64,000 nt of DNA from Ascarosepion bandense (GCA_037127315.1 JBBBDQ010000399.1:358501-422500), one strand, 5' to 3'; counted from the stretch's first letter, positions 41,282 to 52,109 are shown. Made by a program: numbers and translations. The notes: generated from the sequence alone by a model not told the origin.

Positions 41282-41574
41282 ATTTTGGCTGTGCAGTAGA
41301 TATCGACTCGGAACGACAAATCGGGGTGCCGACTTCGAATTCCAATTGAATTCCTTACATTCACTAACCCACAAATCCCCTTGGGAAAGGTATTAATCCG
41401 TCTCTTCTCTACAGTTATGGGTTAAATAATAGGACAGATTGGTTGGCAACCAGTCTATGGGAGAAAGCAATGTCAACTTGCTGTGTGATAATCTTCTGCC
41501 CAGTCATTAATTTTTTCTTTTAAGATATGATCGCCGAAAAGGTGTATCACGTATGGCACTTAACTGACTGACTG
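41282..41574 (+). mobile_element. SINE-1, full length
   Basis: GGCTGTGCAGTAGATATCGA (A box region), GACTTCGAATTCCAATTG (B box), through to CACGTATGGCACTTAACTGA CTGACTG. A 20-bp deletion after CAGATTGG. Confidence 0.9.
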
Positions 41575-41589
41575 AAGATTTTTTTCAAA

Positions 41590-42070
41590 GACGCCTATCA
41601 TATCATTCAAAAGAGGCGGTAACGCTACTGATGTGCAGGGGGCTACATAGGAGTGAAAAGATTGGAAAAGAGAAAACCGGAAGCTGCATCCTAAACAGAA
41701 AACAAGGGATGAGCCTCTTCACCTGTTCAATAGACGTGGGTGGAGTGTGAACCGGGCGATAGTTTAGTCTACATACTCCAATTAAAAAAAAAAGTGAGAA
41801 GATTGGAAAAGACAAAACCGGAAACCGCATCCTAAACAGGAAACAAGGTATGAGCCTCTTCACCTGTTCAGTAGACGTGGGTGGAGTTTGAACCGGGCGA
41901 TAGTTTAGTCTACCTACTCCAGTTGAAAAAAAAAGTGAGAAGATCGGAAAGAGAAAACCAGAAACCGCATTCTAAACAGGAAACAAGGGATGAACCTCTT
42001 CACCTGTTCAATAGACGTGGGTGGAGTTTGAACCGGGCGATAGTTTAGTCTACCTACTCCAATTGAAAAA
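41590..42070 (-). mobile_element. Tail-repeat array, three units
   Basis: The conserved LINE-like tail is at left (GGCGGTAACGCTACTGATGT), then three units of about 140 bp separated by CTACTCCAATTAAAAAAAA / CTCCAGTTGAAAAAAAAAG junctions. Same organisation as 391-826 but opposite strand. The 86-codon reverse frame is repeat translation. Confidence 0.9.
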
Positions 42071-42074
42071 ATAT

Positions 42075-42355
42075 ACCTATGAGTATTAGATTCTCCAGGC
42101 TTTCCTTCCTCATCACGTGTCCCATGAACCTCAAGTATATCTTCGTGATGTTAATAATGTTTTCTTCTAATTAGCATTCTCTGCAACATTCATCGTTGCT
42201 CACATATTCGATCAATTGTATCCTCAGCATACTTCTGCAGAATCACAGTTCTGCTGCCTTAAGCCTCTCCTACATCCTTGAGGTCGTCTAACATTCATTG
42301 CCATACAGAAGGACAGATATCACATAACAGACCAGCAAACTTTTCTTTGCTTCCA
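42075..42355 (-). mobile_element. RTE-like C-terminal fragment, antisense
   Basis: Reverse strand gives the RRMLRI..IE.VSNDEC-like block, GHVMRKESLENLILIG and upstream CYVISVLLYGNEC. Many indels. It directly adjoins the tail-repeat array. Confidence 0.75.
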
Positions 42356-42389
42356 AACATATTTATATTCACTAATATGTCCATAAATA

Positions 42390-42640
42390 TCAGTAAGAGC
42401 AGTACGTGATACACACTTTTGTGGTCATAATTCTTTCAATCGATGACTACAAAAAATTTTAACCGCAATAGGTTGCTATTTCTTTCTTCGGTAAACTGTA
42501 TATAGAACGGTATAGAAGAGATGGATTTATATCTTTTCTTAGGCTATTTGCGCGAAAGTGAATGCAAAGAATTCAAATGGAATTCGAGATCGGCTTTGCG
42601 ATTTGTCATTGGGAGACGATATCTACTGCATAAAAACATA
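42390..42640 (-). mobile_element. Decayed SINE-1
   Basis: AGTACGTGATACACACTTTT at left, ATGGAATTCGAGATCGGCTT and GATATCTACTGCAT at right (head, reverse strand). Numerous substitutions and a central deletion. Confidence 0.78.
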
Positions 42641-42671
42641 ACTCAAAAACATGTCAAACATTAAAATTATT

Positions 42672-42724
<53 letters not shown>

Positions 42725-42799
42725 TATCTAGTCGATATTTGTTGATGTACCACAATACAACTCATAAATAACGCAAACTGTAAAATCATATGTTTATCA

Positions 42800-42833
<34 letters not shown>
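42672..42833. repeat. (TA)n(TG)n and (TA)n microsatellites
   Basis: TA then TG runs at 42672-42722, and a TA run at 42802-42832 after a short unique spacer. Confidence 0.93.
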
Positions 42834-42838
<5 letters not shown>

Positions 42839-43124
42839 CATATTAACTATAGTAACAACAATACCAATATTAATTTTAAATAACTCTGCCAAAACTAGTA
42901 TTAATTAAGCTATAATTTAAATCGTCTTATACAAGCCACCTAGAACGAACTCGGAGGGAAAAGAAGGGGGGGAAGAAAGAAATGAAGTACATGAACCTAA
43001 AGTCAAGCACTCGTAAGAAAGAAAAAAACCCTAGACAAAAACCCTAACACTAAAGAGCTCAATACGAAGGTAGAGCAAACAAAGACAGAAAATCTAAGCG
43101 AGAGCGAACAACCTACCTACATGT
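42834..43124. other. Purine-rich unique stretch
   Basis: No gene seen; GAAAAGAAGGGGGGGAAGAAA near 42958 and AACCCTAGACAAAAACCCTAAC near 43028. Confidence 0.4.
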
Positions 43125-43425
43125 TGAGTTTTCCTTTATATATATATAAAGGAAAACTCAACACGTCACTTAGATTGGTTATAAATTATAATTCATTTCT
43201 ATGGGTTAAATTTCATCAGGCCACACAATATACGTTCCATTCGGTAATATTTTACCAGAATATAATAATATATTCCGGTAAAATATTAGAATTCCCTCCA
43301 GTAAAATATTTGTTCGAATGGAACGCATATAGTGTGGTCTGATGAAATGCGCTGATTTAGCTCACAGAAATGAATCATAATTTATAAATAATCTAAATGA
43401 CGTGTTGCGTTTCCATTTAGATATA
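43125..43425. mobile_element. Near-perfect palindromic element, about 280 bp
   Basis: Left arm (43138-43260) reads GGAAAACTCAACACGTCACTT, GGTTATAAATTATAATTCATT and CAGGCCACACAATATACGTT. The right arm (43305-43413) is its inverse with scattered mismatches. The centre holds GGTAATATTTTACC and CCGGTAAAATATT inverted elements. Each arm contains GTGTGGTCTGATGAAATG or its inverse. Arm sequences recur at 40170-40290, 40480-40530 and 45560-45770, usually ending at TA runs. Confidence 0.85.
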
Positions 43426-43547
43426 TCCTATTGCTCTGGATAACCTCCACTGAGCTCTCCATACAGATATAACTTAATATTTTATATTAAGTTGATTTGT
43501 TGGACTATCTTCGCCGTTTACGGACTGGACATCTATATCTCTCTCAC

Positions 43548-43550
43548 TCT

Positions 43551-43605
<55 letters not shown>

Positions 43606-43670
43606 ATATCGAACCGATTTTCATTGCACCACTATATAAATATAGCAAATACTAGATCATATTTTTATCA

Positions 43671-43703
<33 letters not shown>
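43548..43703. repeat. (TA)n microsatellites, two runs
   Basis: Runs at 43553-43602 and 43675-43703 separated by a short unique stretch; the 78-codon frame here is microsatellite translation. Confidence 0.93.
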
Positions 43704-43704
<1 letters not shown>

Positions 43705-43766
43705 GAAGTTTGTGTTTTAATTAATTAAAATGTAAAATAATACATTAATTTGATTAGAAAAACAAA

Positions 43767-44626
43767 TCTATATATATAAAAGGCAATATATGTTTTTCTG
43801 TATGTCTGTATGTCATTTATACAAATCCACAATTATTATCCAATCCTCACCAAACCTCCCACAAATATTTTTTAGGCTTCCTCTCAGGTCAAGTGGTGCT
43901 TATTTTTCCCCAATTTTACTCCGATATTGGAAATAGATACCCCGATATCCGATCAGGTTTGATCCATGTAAGGATTCTAGCCTTTTTATCGTGGTTCTTG
44001 CTGTAGAATTTGCTCTAATTTGGTAAAATTATAGTTTTTAGTCTCAAACATTGGTAGATCTTCTCAGACAACTCATTTTCTCCGATATCCGAAATCGATA
44101 CCCCAGATATTCTATCGAATCTGATCAAAAATCGATATTCAGCCATCAATATGGCTCATTTTCTCCAATTTTACTCCCGATTGGTGCAATACGTTTTCAT
44201 GAACTTAATTAGTTTAGTTTATCCTTGGATGACTTAACTGACTCTGATATTGGAATCGAAACCACGATATCCTATCGGGTCTGACGAAAATAAGATTTAC
44301 AGCCCTTTTATTTTGGTTTTTGCTTCAGGTTTTGCTTTAAGTAGGTATAATTGTAGTTCTTAGTCTCTACCATGATGCCATTTACTCTGTGGACTTATTC
44401 AGCCTTCAAAATTCAGTGTGCAACGAAAAACTTATTTGACATCGATACCGGAAATAAAAATTTGACTTACATCCATTCATTTTCCTTTCAATCTACTGTT
44501 TCGCTTTGACTTGAAACAACTATTGCTTTTTAGTCTTTCGTGCCAACGTCCAAAGAGTCTGAGCTCCAGGACCGTGGATTAGTTTTAAAGCTTTCATTAC
44601 ATTCGAGCAACGCAGGGCTATACTGG
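43767..44626 (+). mobile_element. Non-autonomous Helitron, about 860 bp
   Basis: The left end is TCTATATATATAAAAGGCAA with TGTCTGTATGTC close behind, and it follows an A (A|TC). The right end reads GAGCAACGCAGGGCTATACTGG and is followed by T (CTGG|T), fitting the Helitron 5'-TC...CTRR-3' rule between A and T. The interior has repeated motifs (GATATTGGAAATAGATACCCC, GATATCCGAAATCGATACCCC, GATATTGGAATCGAAACCACG) and no coding capacity. A strong subterminal hairpin is not obvious. Confidence 0.75.
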
Positions 44627-44733
44627 TAGTTTAATTATATTATTCTCTACAATATTTATGTATTGAGCACTTTTATAATGGAATGGAAAAGCCGAAGAAC
44701 TCGAAATTGTAAAACTGTTGGTTCTCTTCAACT

Positions 44734-44738
<5 letters not shown>

Positions 44739-44811
<73 letters not shown>
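44739..44811. repeat. (TA)n(GA)n microsatellite
   Basis: TA run to about 44785 then GAGAGA to 44811. Confidence 0.95.
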
Positions 44812-44814
<3 letters not shown>

Positions 44815-45252
44815 AGATATGATAGTGACTATGATTTAAGAAAAGTTCATGAAATTCAATTGAAAATTTGAGACGTTCACAAAAAATAAGCTATAATTAA
44901 AATCGCGGAAACATTTTTAGCCTGGTGCATATTTATCGAACGAATGTTAAAGTTCTTTTAAACAACCAGAACATTGGCAAATATTTGTGAAAATGCAATT
45001 TCTATGCGTAAATATCCAGTTTCTTGCGTGTCATACGATCTTCTGCATAATCAAAACATTTGAAAAGATATTCTTCAGGAAACAGATAATTCAAGTAAAA
45101 GGAAAATAAAGAAAAATCAATGGATAATATGTCCAAGTGTTTTAACTAAATTGACAAGTATTTCCATCGATAATTTATCTTGCAATTAAGATATGCTTGA
45201 TTATAAACAATGAAACAAAAACAATTTTACTCTCTTTCTCTTTTTCTCTCTC
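44812..45252. other. Nothing recognised
   Basis: AT-rich unique sequence between two microsatellites. Confidence 0.45.
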
Positions 45253-45255
45253 TGT

Positions 45256-45316
<61 letters not shown>
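45253..45316. repeat. (TA)n microsatellite
   Basis: Long TA run after a CTCTCTTTCTCTTTTTCTCTC lead. Confidence 0.95.
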
Positions 45317-45318
<2 letters not shown>

Positions 45319-45383
45319 AGTGAGTATAGAATGAGGAGAGAAAAAAGAAAAAAAAAATTTCCGTCCAAAACATTAATTTAAAA

Positions 45384-45560
45384 CAGTGCTCGATATATGG
45401 TGTATTGTATTAAACAGTGCTCGATATATGGTGTATTGTATTAAGTCCAAACACTGAAACAAACATATGATTGTAGGGAAGAGGACATATATAGAAGAAA
45501 TTATGTACATGTTCTAAAACATAATTTATAATAAATATATATATATATATATATATTAAT
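45384..45560 (+). repeat. TA-tailed unclassified repeat, copy 2
   Basis: Match to 35606-35794. The first 36 bp (CAGTGCTCGATATATGGTGT with ATTGTATTAA) is tandemly duplicated here (45385-45442). Confidence 0.78.
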
Positions 45561-45609
45561 TATTATGAATTATAATTTATAACCAATCTAAATGACGCAT
45601 TGAGCTTAC

Positions 45610-45670
<61 letters not shown>

Positions 45671-45672
45671 GG

Positions 45673-45703
<31 letters not shown>

Positions 45704-45770
45704 ATAAAAGAAAACTTAATACGTCATTTAGAATGGTTATAGATTATAATTCATAATAATTATAATATAT
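45555..45770. repeat. Inverted foldback arms around TA/TG microsatellite
   Basis: Forward arm GAATTATAATTTATAACCAA TCTAAATGACGC (45566-45597) and inverse arm ACGTCATTTAGAATGGTTAT (45721-45740) surround (TA)n/(TG)n at 45613-45705. It is a palindrome of the 43125 type whose centre has become microsatellite. Confidence 0.72.
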
Positions 45771-46846
45771 ATATATTAAATAATTATATAATAGTAACTA
45801 TAACATATATATGATAATTATATCATAATAATTATAATATATATAGTTTTAATCTTAATTTTACCCTAACGTTAACCTTAAAAAGCATTTTAACCCCCCT
45901 ACCTTCCTATCCCAAGCTTCTTCAATTGCCTATCTTTAGAAAATATGGATTCTTTTATAAACCCCTTTTTCCTTGGTTAACACATATATGTATATTTTTT
46001 TTTCTCTAATATTTTTTTCTCTAATATTTTTTCTCTAATAATTTTTAAACTGATAACTTCCTGTAATTGGCATTTAACTCGCTTCTACCTAAAAGGTTTA
46101 ATCAAATAAACTTAATTTTTTTTTTAAAATCTTATGTTGAAACCCATTTCTTCTCGCCTAAATACACCTCTTCAAACAGTTCAAAATCTTAACTTTAAAA
46201 AGTTTAGTTGTCTATCTTTATGAAAAATATAAAAAATGAACTCCTATTCCTCCCCTTCCTAAATATACCATTTCAATACCCTGTAAACCCGCGACTGCCA
46301 GCTCTGTCCTTTTCCACTTTGTGACCCTTGTTAACCAAAAACCCCTCTACACTCTAACTCAAGGCCTTCGCCATTTGGAAAAACAATGTCGCTGACGTGA
46401 TGTAGAGTCTCTATTAGAGATCCTATGTCGAAATGTACATCCAACACCTTTGAAATTTGAAACTTTTCTCTAATTTATATTGGCTCTGTATTCTTAATAC
46501 ATTGAGCTCTCTGCCTGCATCACTTTTTAATATTAAAATTTTTTAATATTGATTAGGATCAGGTTCTTGATATTTACCTTCCTTCTCTTCCACTTCGGAT
46601 TAAAAAAAAACAAATATATAATTTTAACTTTTTAATAAATGCTAGCAGTTTTTGAAGCTTTATAGTTGAAGCAGAGAAAAAATTACAGTAATTTTTGACC
46701 ACACAGTTCTGCGTTTTTTTTTTTTTTGTTTTTTGTTTTTTTTTGTTAAAATAACTGAAGATCATCTCGGAAAGTGATTGAAAGTTCTTGGGTACCTTTT
46801 TATTTCCGATATTAAATATAATTCTCTCATTTGTTTTCTCTTTACT
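45771..46846. other. Nothing recognised
   Basis: About 1.1 kb, AT-rich, with T-runs at 46020-46060 and 46715-46743. Three tandem TTTTTTCTCTAATA motifs lie at about 45998-46040. No gene. Confidence 0.45.
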
Positions 46847-47270
46847 CTACAACGTTGTTGCTCATCTTTTCGGTTCATGGTATTCTCAGTAGTCTTCTGT
46901 ATAAAGGCATTCACTGTCATATAGGAGGACTGTTATTACGTAACAGTTCAATACATGTTTCTGTTTCTTTAACAAAGTTTTTCTGTTTCGTAACACTTTG
47001 CTTAGGTTTTGAAAGGCATATTTCTTTATCCCAATGTGACTTAGGATTTCAGTGTTGATTTGTCCACCCTCTATTAAATCACTTCCCAGATATTTAAAAT
47101 GTTGAAATTGTTTGGTATTCCCAAATTGTAATTTACATGTTGGTCTGTTCTTTTTGCTAACCACTATGCATTCTATTTTCTTACAGTTGATTTTTTAGTA
47201 TTTTTTCATGATTTTTTTCACTAACTTTGTTGGGATTCTTTTAGTTTCTGTAACCGGGACCTACTTTCCA
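46847..47270 (-). pseudogene. RTE-like LINE fragment, second subfamily, antisense
   Basis: A reverse open frame of 92 codons (46886-47164) reads FQHFKYLGSDLIEGGQINT, EILSHIGIKKYAFQNLSKV, LRNRKTLLKKQKHVLNCYV and ITVLLYDSECL. This is the region from the palm end to the thumb. The C-terminal RMLRIP.TE block follows to the left at 46860. Its sequence is closer to that at 61610-62165 than to the common copies. Confidence 0.82.
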
Positions 47271-47347
47271 ATATGACGCTATTGCATATATTATATTTCA
47301 TCATCAATATTGCCATAATAATTTGATACAGTACTATATAATATGGA

Positions 47348-47893
47348 TGAGCGTTGTGGTCCAGTGGGTGTCGGCTCGGAACGAGAAATCGGATAGCCGG
47401 GTTCGAATTCCAGTTGAATAAGTTGCATTCAGAGTCGCAGAAATAGAAAGTTATGATTCCGTCAATTCTCTCTCCAGCTATTAGTTAAATAACAGGACAA
47501 ATTTTGTTCTATAGTCTTGGCTGGCAACAAGTCAACCACAGAAAGTAATGGCAACATACTGCGGGAAAATCTTGTGCCCAATCAGTCATGTCTCTTTCGG
47601 GACATGATCGCCTAAGCGTGTGTCCTGTACGGCACTTAACTGAAAGAGTTAAAAATTATTTAATCGAAGAAGCTGTGGTGAGACATGATTGGTTAAGCGT
47701 GTATCCCGTGTAGCACTTAACTGAAAGAGTCAACAGTTTTTTAAACGAGGAAGCTGTGAAGAGACATGATTACTCAAGCGTTTATTCCGTGTGGCACATA
47801 ACTGAAAGTGTCAACAGTTATTTAGTCGAGGAAGCTGTGGAGAGACATGATTGCCCAAGCGTGTATCCTGTATGGCACTTAACTGACTGACCA
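47348..47893 (+). mobile_element. SINE-1 with its 3' end amplified in 81-bp tandem units
   Basis: A normal head (GCGTTGTGGTCCAGTGGGTG; B box GGGTTCGAATTCC) and body are followed by repeats of the last segment. GACATGAT starts at 47601, 47682, 47763 and 47844, a constant 81-bp period. Each unit carries AGCGTGTATCC..TGTGGCACTTAACTG, then GAGGAAGCTGTG. It ends with the usual CACTTAACTGACTGACC. Confidence 0.93.
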
Positions 47894-48009
47894 TATATTA
47901 TTATATCTGCGTTTTTTTTCAGTTCGGCAGTAAGCATTAAAATGACTGAAGTCTACTTTTCATATGACACTGTAATTTCAAAATCTTTCTTTGTGGTTAA
48001 ATAAAATTT

Positions 48010-48065
48010 TCTTTGCAATATTTATATTCGAGCTATTGTAGTGGTTTTAACGTTTCGGCCATTTC
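48010..48065 (+). repeat. Foldback/Penelope-like arm scrap
   Basis: GCAATATTTATATTCGAGCTATTGT and TTTTAACGTTTCGGCC match the arm motif (TATATTCGGACTATTGTC, ACGTTTCGGCCG). It is cut by the LINE tail at 48066. Confidence 0.5.
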
Positions 48066-48310
48066 ACTTTTTTTTAAATGTTTCATCCCAAGCAAGGAGG
48101 TACCGCCACTGATGCGCAGGGGGCTACATAAGAAAGTAAAATGCAAGAAGAGAGTTAAGAGAAAGAACCATTTACAGGGGGTGACAGAGAAAAGGGTAAA
48201 AGAAGGATGGGAACACATGTGTGAAGACGGTTTCGAAGGTAGAGAGAAAAGAAAAGAACAAGATACACGGGGTGGTGTAAAAAGGACTGGCGTCAAGTGG
48301 ATAAGGATCT
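48066..48310 (-). mobile_element. Jockey/CR1-like LINE 3' tail and UTR, antisense
   Basis: Tail in reverse at left (CCCAAGCAAGGAGGTACCGC CACTGATGCG), then the UTR. It ends where a forward copy begins, so the two are arranged tail-outward. The 210-codon forward frame spanning both is an artefact. Confidence 0.78.
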
Positions 48311-48655
48311 GTAAATTCCACCCGAATATTTTCTTTTCGCGAACCTCTACTTTGTCGAACAAATACCCAAGAGGATGCTTCCCCGAACACAACAATCTTA
48401 AGCTGCTCAAGTCTAGGCTTAGCTTTTATCTTCCCGACAGGTGTTTAAATGTAGGGTCAATAGACACCTCCTATCACACTAACTCCCAATTATTCTCAGA
48501 ACACTCTCATCTACCTAACCCCCATTCTCGGTATCCTTACCCGACTATCACCCACCCTCTGACATTTCCTATATTTAATCATCCTTTCTCCACTCTATGT
48601 AGCCCCCTGCGCAGTAGTAGCAGTGACATGCCTTGTTCGGGGTGAAACGCATAAA
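48311..48655 (+). mobile_element. Jockey/CR1-like LINE C-terminus and 3' tail
   Basis: SRTSTLSNKYPRGCFPEHN-like translation, then AGGTGTTTAAATGTAGGGTC and a UTR nearly identical to the antisense copy at 7330-7545, ending in the GCGCAGTAGTAGCAGTGACA tail variant. Confidence 0.82.
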
Positions 48656-48934
48656 AAAATGTCGCCATAATCTGTTTCTCTTACTCTGTAACCCACTACA
48701 TGGAGTGTCACATGGGCCTTTTACACGGTAAAAATCATTGTAAAAAATTCGAAAGAGAGACAGACTGATTTGACTTTAAAATTAAACAGTGAAAACATGA
48801 ATACTAAATCCTGAACATGAAAATTATAAAAATGCCTTTTCCAGCTGCTAATATCGATGTTCGAACTGTGATATAAACCTTTATGTTACACACAGGGACC
48901 CAACATCCTTCTCTGCATATTCCTTTGGTGAAAT
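48656..48934. other. Nothing recognised
   Basis: No gene or known repeat. TAACCCACTACATGGAGTGTC faintly recurs at 49260 (TAAACCACTACACTGAATGGC). Confidence 0.4.
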
Positions 48935-49108
48935 ATCGCCCGGTTCACACTCCACCCACGTCTATTGAACAGATGAAGAGGCTCATCCCTTGTTCCCTGT
49001 TTAGGGTGTGGTTTCCGGCTTTCTCTTTTCCAATCTTTTCACTATTACGTAGCCCCCTGCACATCAGTGGCGTTAACGCCTTGATCGGGGTGATACGATT
49101 AAAAAAAA
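48935..49108 (+). mobile_element. Tail repeat, single unit with complete 3' end
   Basis: TATCGCCCGGTTCACACTCC to CGCCTTGATCGGGGTGATAC plus A-run. The 90-codon frames on both strands are repeat translation. Confidence 0.9.
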
Positions 49109-49855
49109 TCCAAGTTCTACTCGAACTTCTTCCCACGAACTGCTACATTGTTTAACCAACTCTCAGAAAATGGTAACTCGAACACTAGAATTTTAATCTT
49201 TTCAAATCGAGTGAACCGTTATCATATCCACTGTCTCCATAAACTATGCTTCTTACTATGTAAACCACTACACTGAATGGCTCTTTAGTTTTATACAAGA
49301 GGAACATCATTCTAAAGCCATAATAAAAATATAGACCGCCTAATCTAAAGTTGAATTTTGTAATGAGTCAACATTTGACTAACTGTAAGTAAAATAGTTT
49401 CACGAATGTAGAAAGAAATACAATTTCTTGTGCTCCTGATCGGTACTGTTTAGATCTTTGGATTTTCTAATAATTTCCGATTAGTAAAAAATATCTCCCC
49501 CCACCCCATTTTAACTCCTCTCGTCATATCTCTTCGCCCACGAAACAGTTACTTCATTCGGGTTTTCTACACGACGTAAGACATTCGCACAAAAAAAAAG
49601 ATTTCTATTTCTAAATCATTATCTTCGATGCATACAGATCCAGAATTAAAAAAATGCTCAATGAGAATTTAATCTGGTGGGTATTTGAAACTAAACAGTG
49701 TGTTATTCGAAAAAAAGTGCTTGTAAAATAGTTGTCTCATAATGAATGTGTTGACATGTGCTCTGATTTAAGGGAATTATTAGAATTGAAAACGAAAACT
49801 GAGTTTGAAATAAAAATATATTTTGTCTGAATTTCTGGGATGATGACAAGTTTTC
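49109..49855. other. Nothing recognised
   Basis: About 0.75 kb of AT-rich unique sequence. Confidence 0.45.
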
Positions 49856-50108
49856 ATTCAGTCAGTTAAGTGCCATACGTGATACACGCTTGGGCGATCA
49901 TGTCTCGAAAGAGACATGACTGACTGGGCAGAATATTATCCCGCAGTAAATTGTCATTGCTTTCTGCGATAGACTGGTTGCCGACCAAGGCTATAGAACC
50001 CAATCTGTCCTGTTATTTAACCCATAACTGGAAGAAATAGACGGATTAATACCTTTCCCAAGGGTATTTGCGCGTAAGTGAATGCAATGAATTCAACTGG
50101 AATTCGAA
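49856..50108 (-). mobile_element. SINE-1 lacking its tRNA head
   Basis: Complete from CAGTCAGTTAAGTGCCATAC to CAACTGGAATTCGAA, then abruptly replaced by the foldback at 50109. The break falls in the B box, so the head was lost when the foldback arrived or by 5' truncation. Confidence 0.88.
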
Positions 50109-50640
50109 AGACTACTTATATTCGGACTATTGTCTTCAACTTTGTTGTTATTATATTATCGTTTCGGAAGTTATAAACTCCGGTCTTCACCAGGCGTATA
50201 TCGATCTGAGAAATCTTTAACTGAACCATTTCTTAATCACGGTTCTCGTTCCAATCCTTATGTCGAGGGCACTCGACTGTTTGTTATTTTATTTATTACT
50301 GTTCGTTTGTTCCCCTGTGGGTAAGTACACATTGCTCATATAAAGCTTGAACTCACAACCACAATATCACCAAATTTATAAAACCAACGCTTTCGCACAA
50401 TTTTTTCGTAGTCAACGTAGATCCTTAAACTTAACCTAGCTGCTGATTTGGTTGCATTTACTGCTGCTAGCTGGCTGGCTAGCATGAGAAGCGGAACGAT
50501 GACAGTTAAACCACAGAGATTAAATAAAGGGTTCAGTTCAAAATTACTGAAGGTTACCCAGATTCATAGACACCTCAGGAAGACCACATGAGAAAATAAT
50601 CGAAAGTTTGGTATAACAACAACGATAGTTCGTATATAAA
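50109..50640. mobile_element. Foldback element, Penelope-like arms
   Basis: The left arm (50112-50215) carries TATATTCGGACTATTGTCTT, ATCGTTTCGGAAGTTATAAA and TCTTCACCAGGCG. The right arm (50520-50636) is its inverse, with CTCAGGAAGACCACATGAGA and CGATAGTTCGTATATAA. TAACTGAACC / GGTTCAGTTCAAAATT marks the inner end of the arms. The interior (50220-50515) includes GCTGGCTGGCTAGCATGAGA and is shared with 52145-52435. Confidence 0.72.
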
Positions 50641-50870
50641 ATTGCAAAGAAAATTTTATTTAACGATAAAAAATGGACATGTTAAAATTATAAATTATTA
50701 TGGAAATGTTGACGTATGAAATATATATACATACTAGCAGTATAACGTGGCACTGCTCGGGGTTTTGTTAGTGGTTATGTTGAAATGGTAATGGTCCAGT
50801 GCTTATTCAAGAAGCTCTAGTATGATGTTGCCGTGACAGGTAATTAAAACAAATTGCGAAGTATTAAGTA
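50640..50870 (-). mobile_element. Helitron 3' end fragment, antisense, copy 1
   Basis: On the reverse strand CGAGCAGTGCCACGTTATAC is followed by TGCTAG|T, a Helitron-like CTAG end at about 50741. The rest of the Helitron is not identified. The same junction recurs at 52655. Confidence 0.6.
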
Positions 50871-51149
50871 TTGTATTTGTAAAATGGAATTCATGCCTAG
50901 TCAAAATTGTAAATTAATGGGAATGATGTATATATAATTGGAAGAACGGGTGTCGGGCATTACGGGAGTCTGTAATACGATGAGATGACGTTACGACGCA
51001 GAAGTGAATGCATTGACCCTGCAACGTCGGAGGATTTGGCACCTTGTAGAAAATATGAAATTGTAATAGAATATAATTAGATAGAAGTTACAAAAAAGAT
51101 CCGATTTTTGTTGGAATGCAAATTTTGTAGAAATAAACGATCGCAAAAG

Positions 51150-51902
51150 CAAATGTGAATTCATATCTTTTCTCCACTTGACTCCAGTTTTTTTTACATC
51201 ACCCCGTATATCTTGTTCTTTTCCTTTCTCTCTACCCACCTGTGGAACTCGCTTCCTTATTCTTGCTTTCCTCACGGCTACAACCTCCAGGAATTTAAAT
51301 GCAAGGTCAATACTCATCTCTTAACTACTTAACCATAGTTCTTTCGACACCGCCCTGTATAGCCTTTCCTTTCTCTCCACCTTTGCAACTGACATCACAC
51401 CTGTATTCCCATCCTTCTCTTGCTCCTTTCTAACTGGTTCGACCATCCCTTCAATCTCCTAATCTTTTTCTCTTATGTAGCCCCTTGCACATCAGTGGCG
51501 TTACCGCCTAGCTCAGGGTGATATGATTAAAAAAAAAAAATTCACAAATGTCTTCACACATGCTTTCTGTTCCCATCCTTTTCTTGCCCTTTCTCTGATA
51601 CCCCTTGTACTGGTTCGTCTTCCTCTTCCCTCTTTTCTAATCTAAACTTTTACACTTATGTAGCCCACTGAACATCAGTGGCGTTACCGCCTTGCTCAGG
51701 GTGGTATGATTAAAAAATTACTTCACAAATGTCTTCACACTTGCTCTATTTTCCCATCTTTCTCTTGCCCTTTCTCTGATACGCCCTGTAACTGGTTCGT
51801 TTGTTTCTTCCCTCTTTTCTAATCTAAACATTTACTCTTATGTAGCCCCCTGCGCCTCGGTGGCGGTAACACCTTGCTTGGGGTGAATCTATTATAAAAA
51901 AA
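51150..51902 (+). mobile_element. Jockey/CR1-like LINE C-terminus with three tandem 3' tails
   Basis: The coding end (PPVELASLFLLSSRLQPPGI-like, in shifted frames; AATTTAAATGCAAGGTCAAT) is followed by a UTR and tail ending at about 51533. Two further UTR+tail units end at about 51711 and 51902. Units 2 and 3 both start TTCACAAATGTCTTCACAC and include TTTCTCTGATAC.CCCTGTA. Each ends with the conserved CAGTGGCGTTACCGCCTTGC-type tail and A-run. The 108-codon reverse frame at 50991 is a shadow. Confidence 0.87.
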
Positions 51903-52109
51903 ATATGCCGAGCAGAAACTTTCGTCATGCCATTGCGCTGGTCATTCCAAAATCTCTCACGAAAAATGGTAATAGCATTGGCTATTTAATTTATACTCAA
52001 TCACTTGTCATCTCTCTTTATGCGGGGAATACGATCTGTTTTACTCGGTGGATGTAGTTGCATGATGTTCAAACTTACGGCTATCTTCAAAACTCTCTAT
52101 TCCATTTTT
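51903..52109. other. Nothing recognised
   Basis: Moderate-complexity sequence without a recognisable repeat. Confidence 0.4.

Noticed and set aside
48013..48645. 210-codon forward frame
   Set aside because: It runs across two LINE fragments in opposite orientation; the left half is antisense of a LINE tail, so it cannot be a gene.
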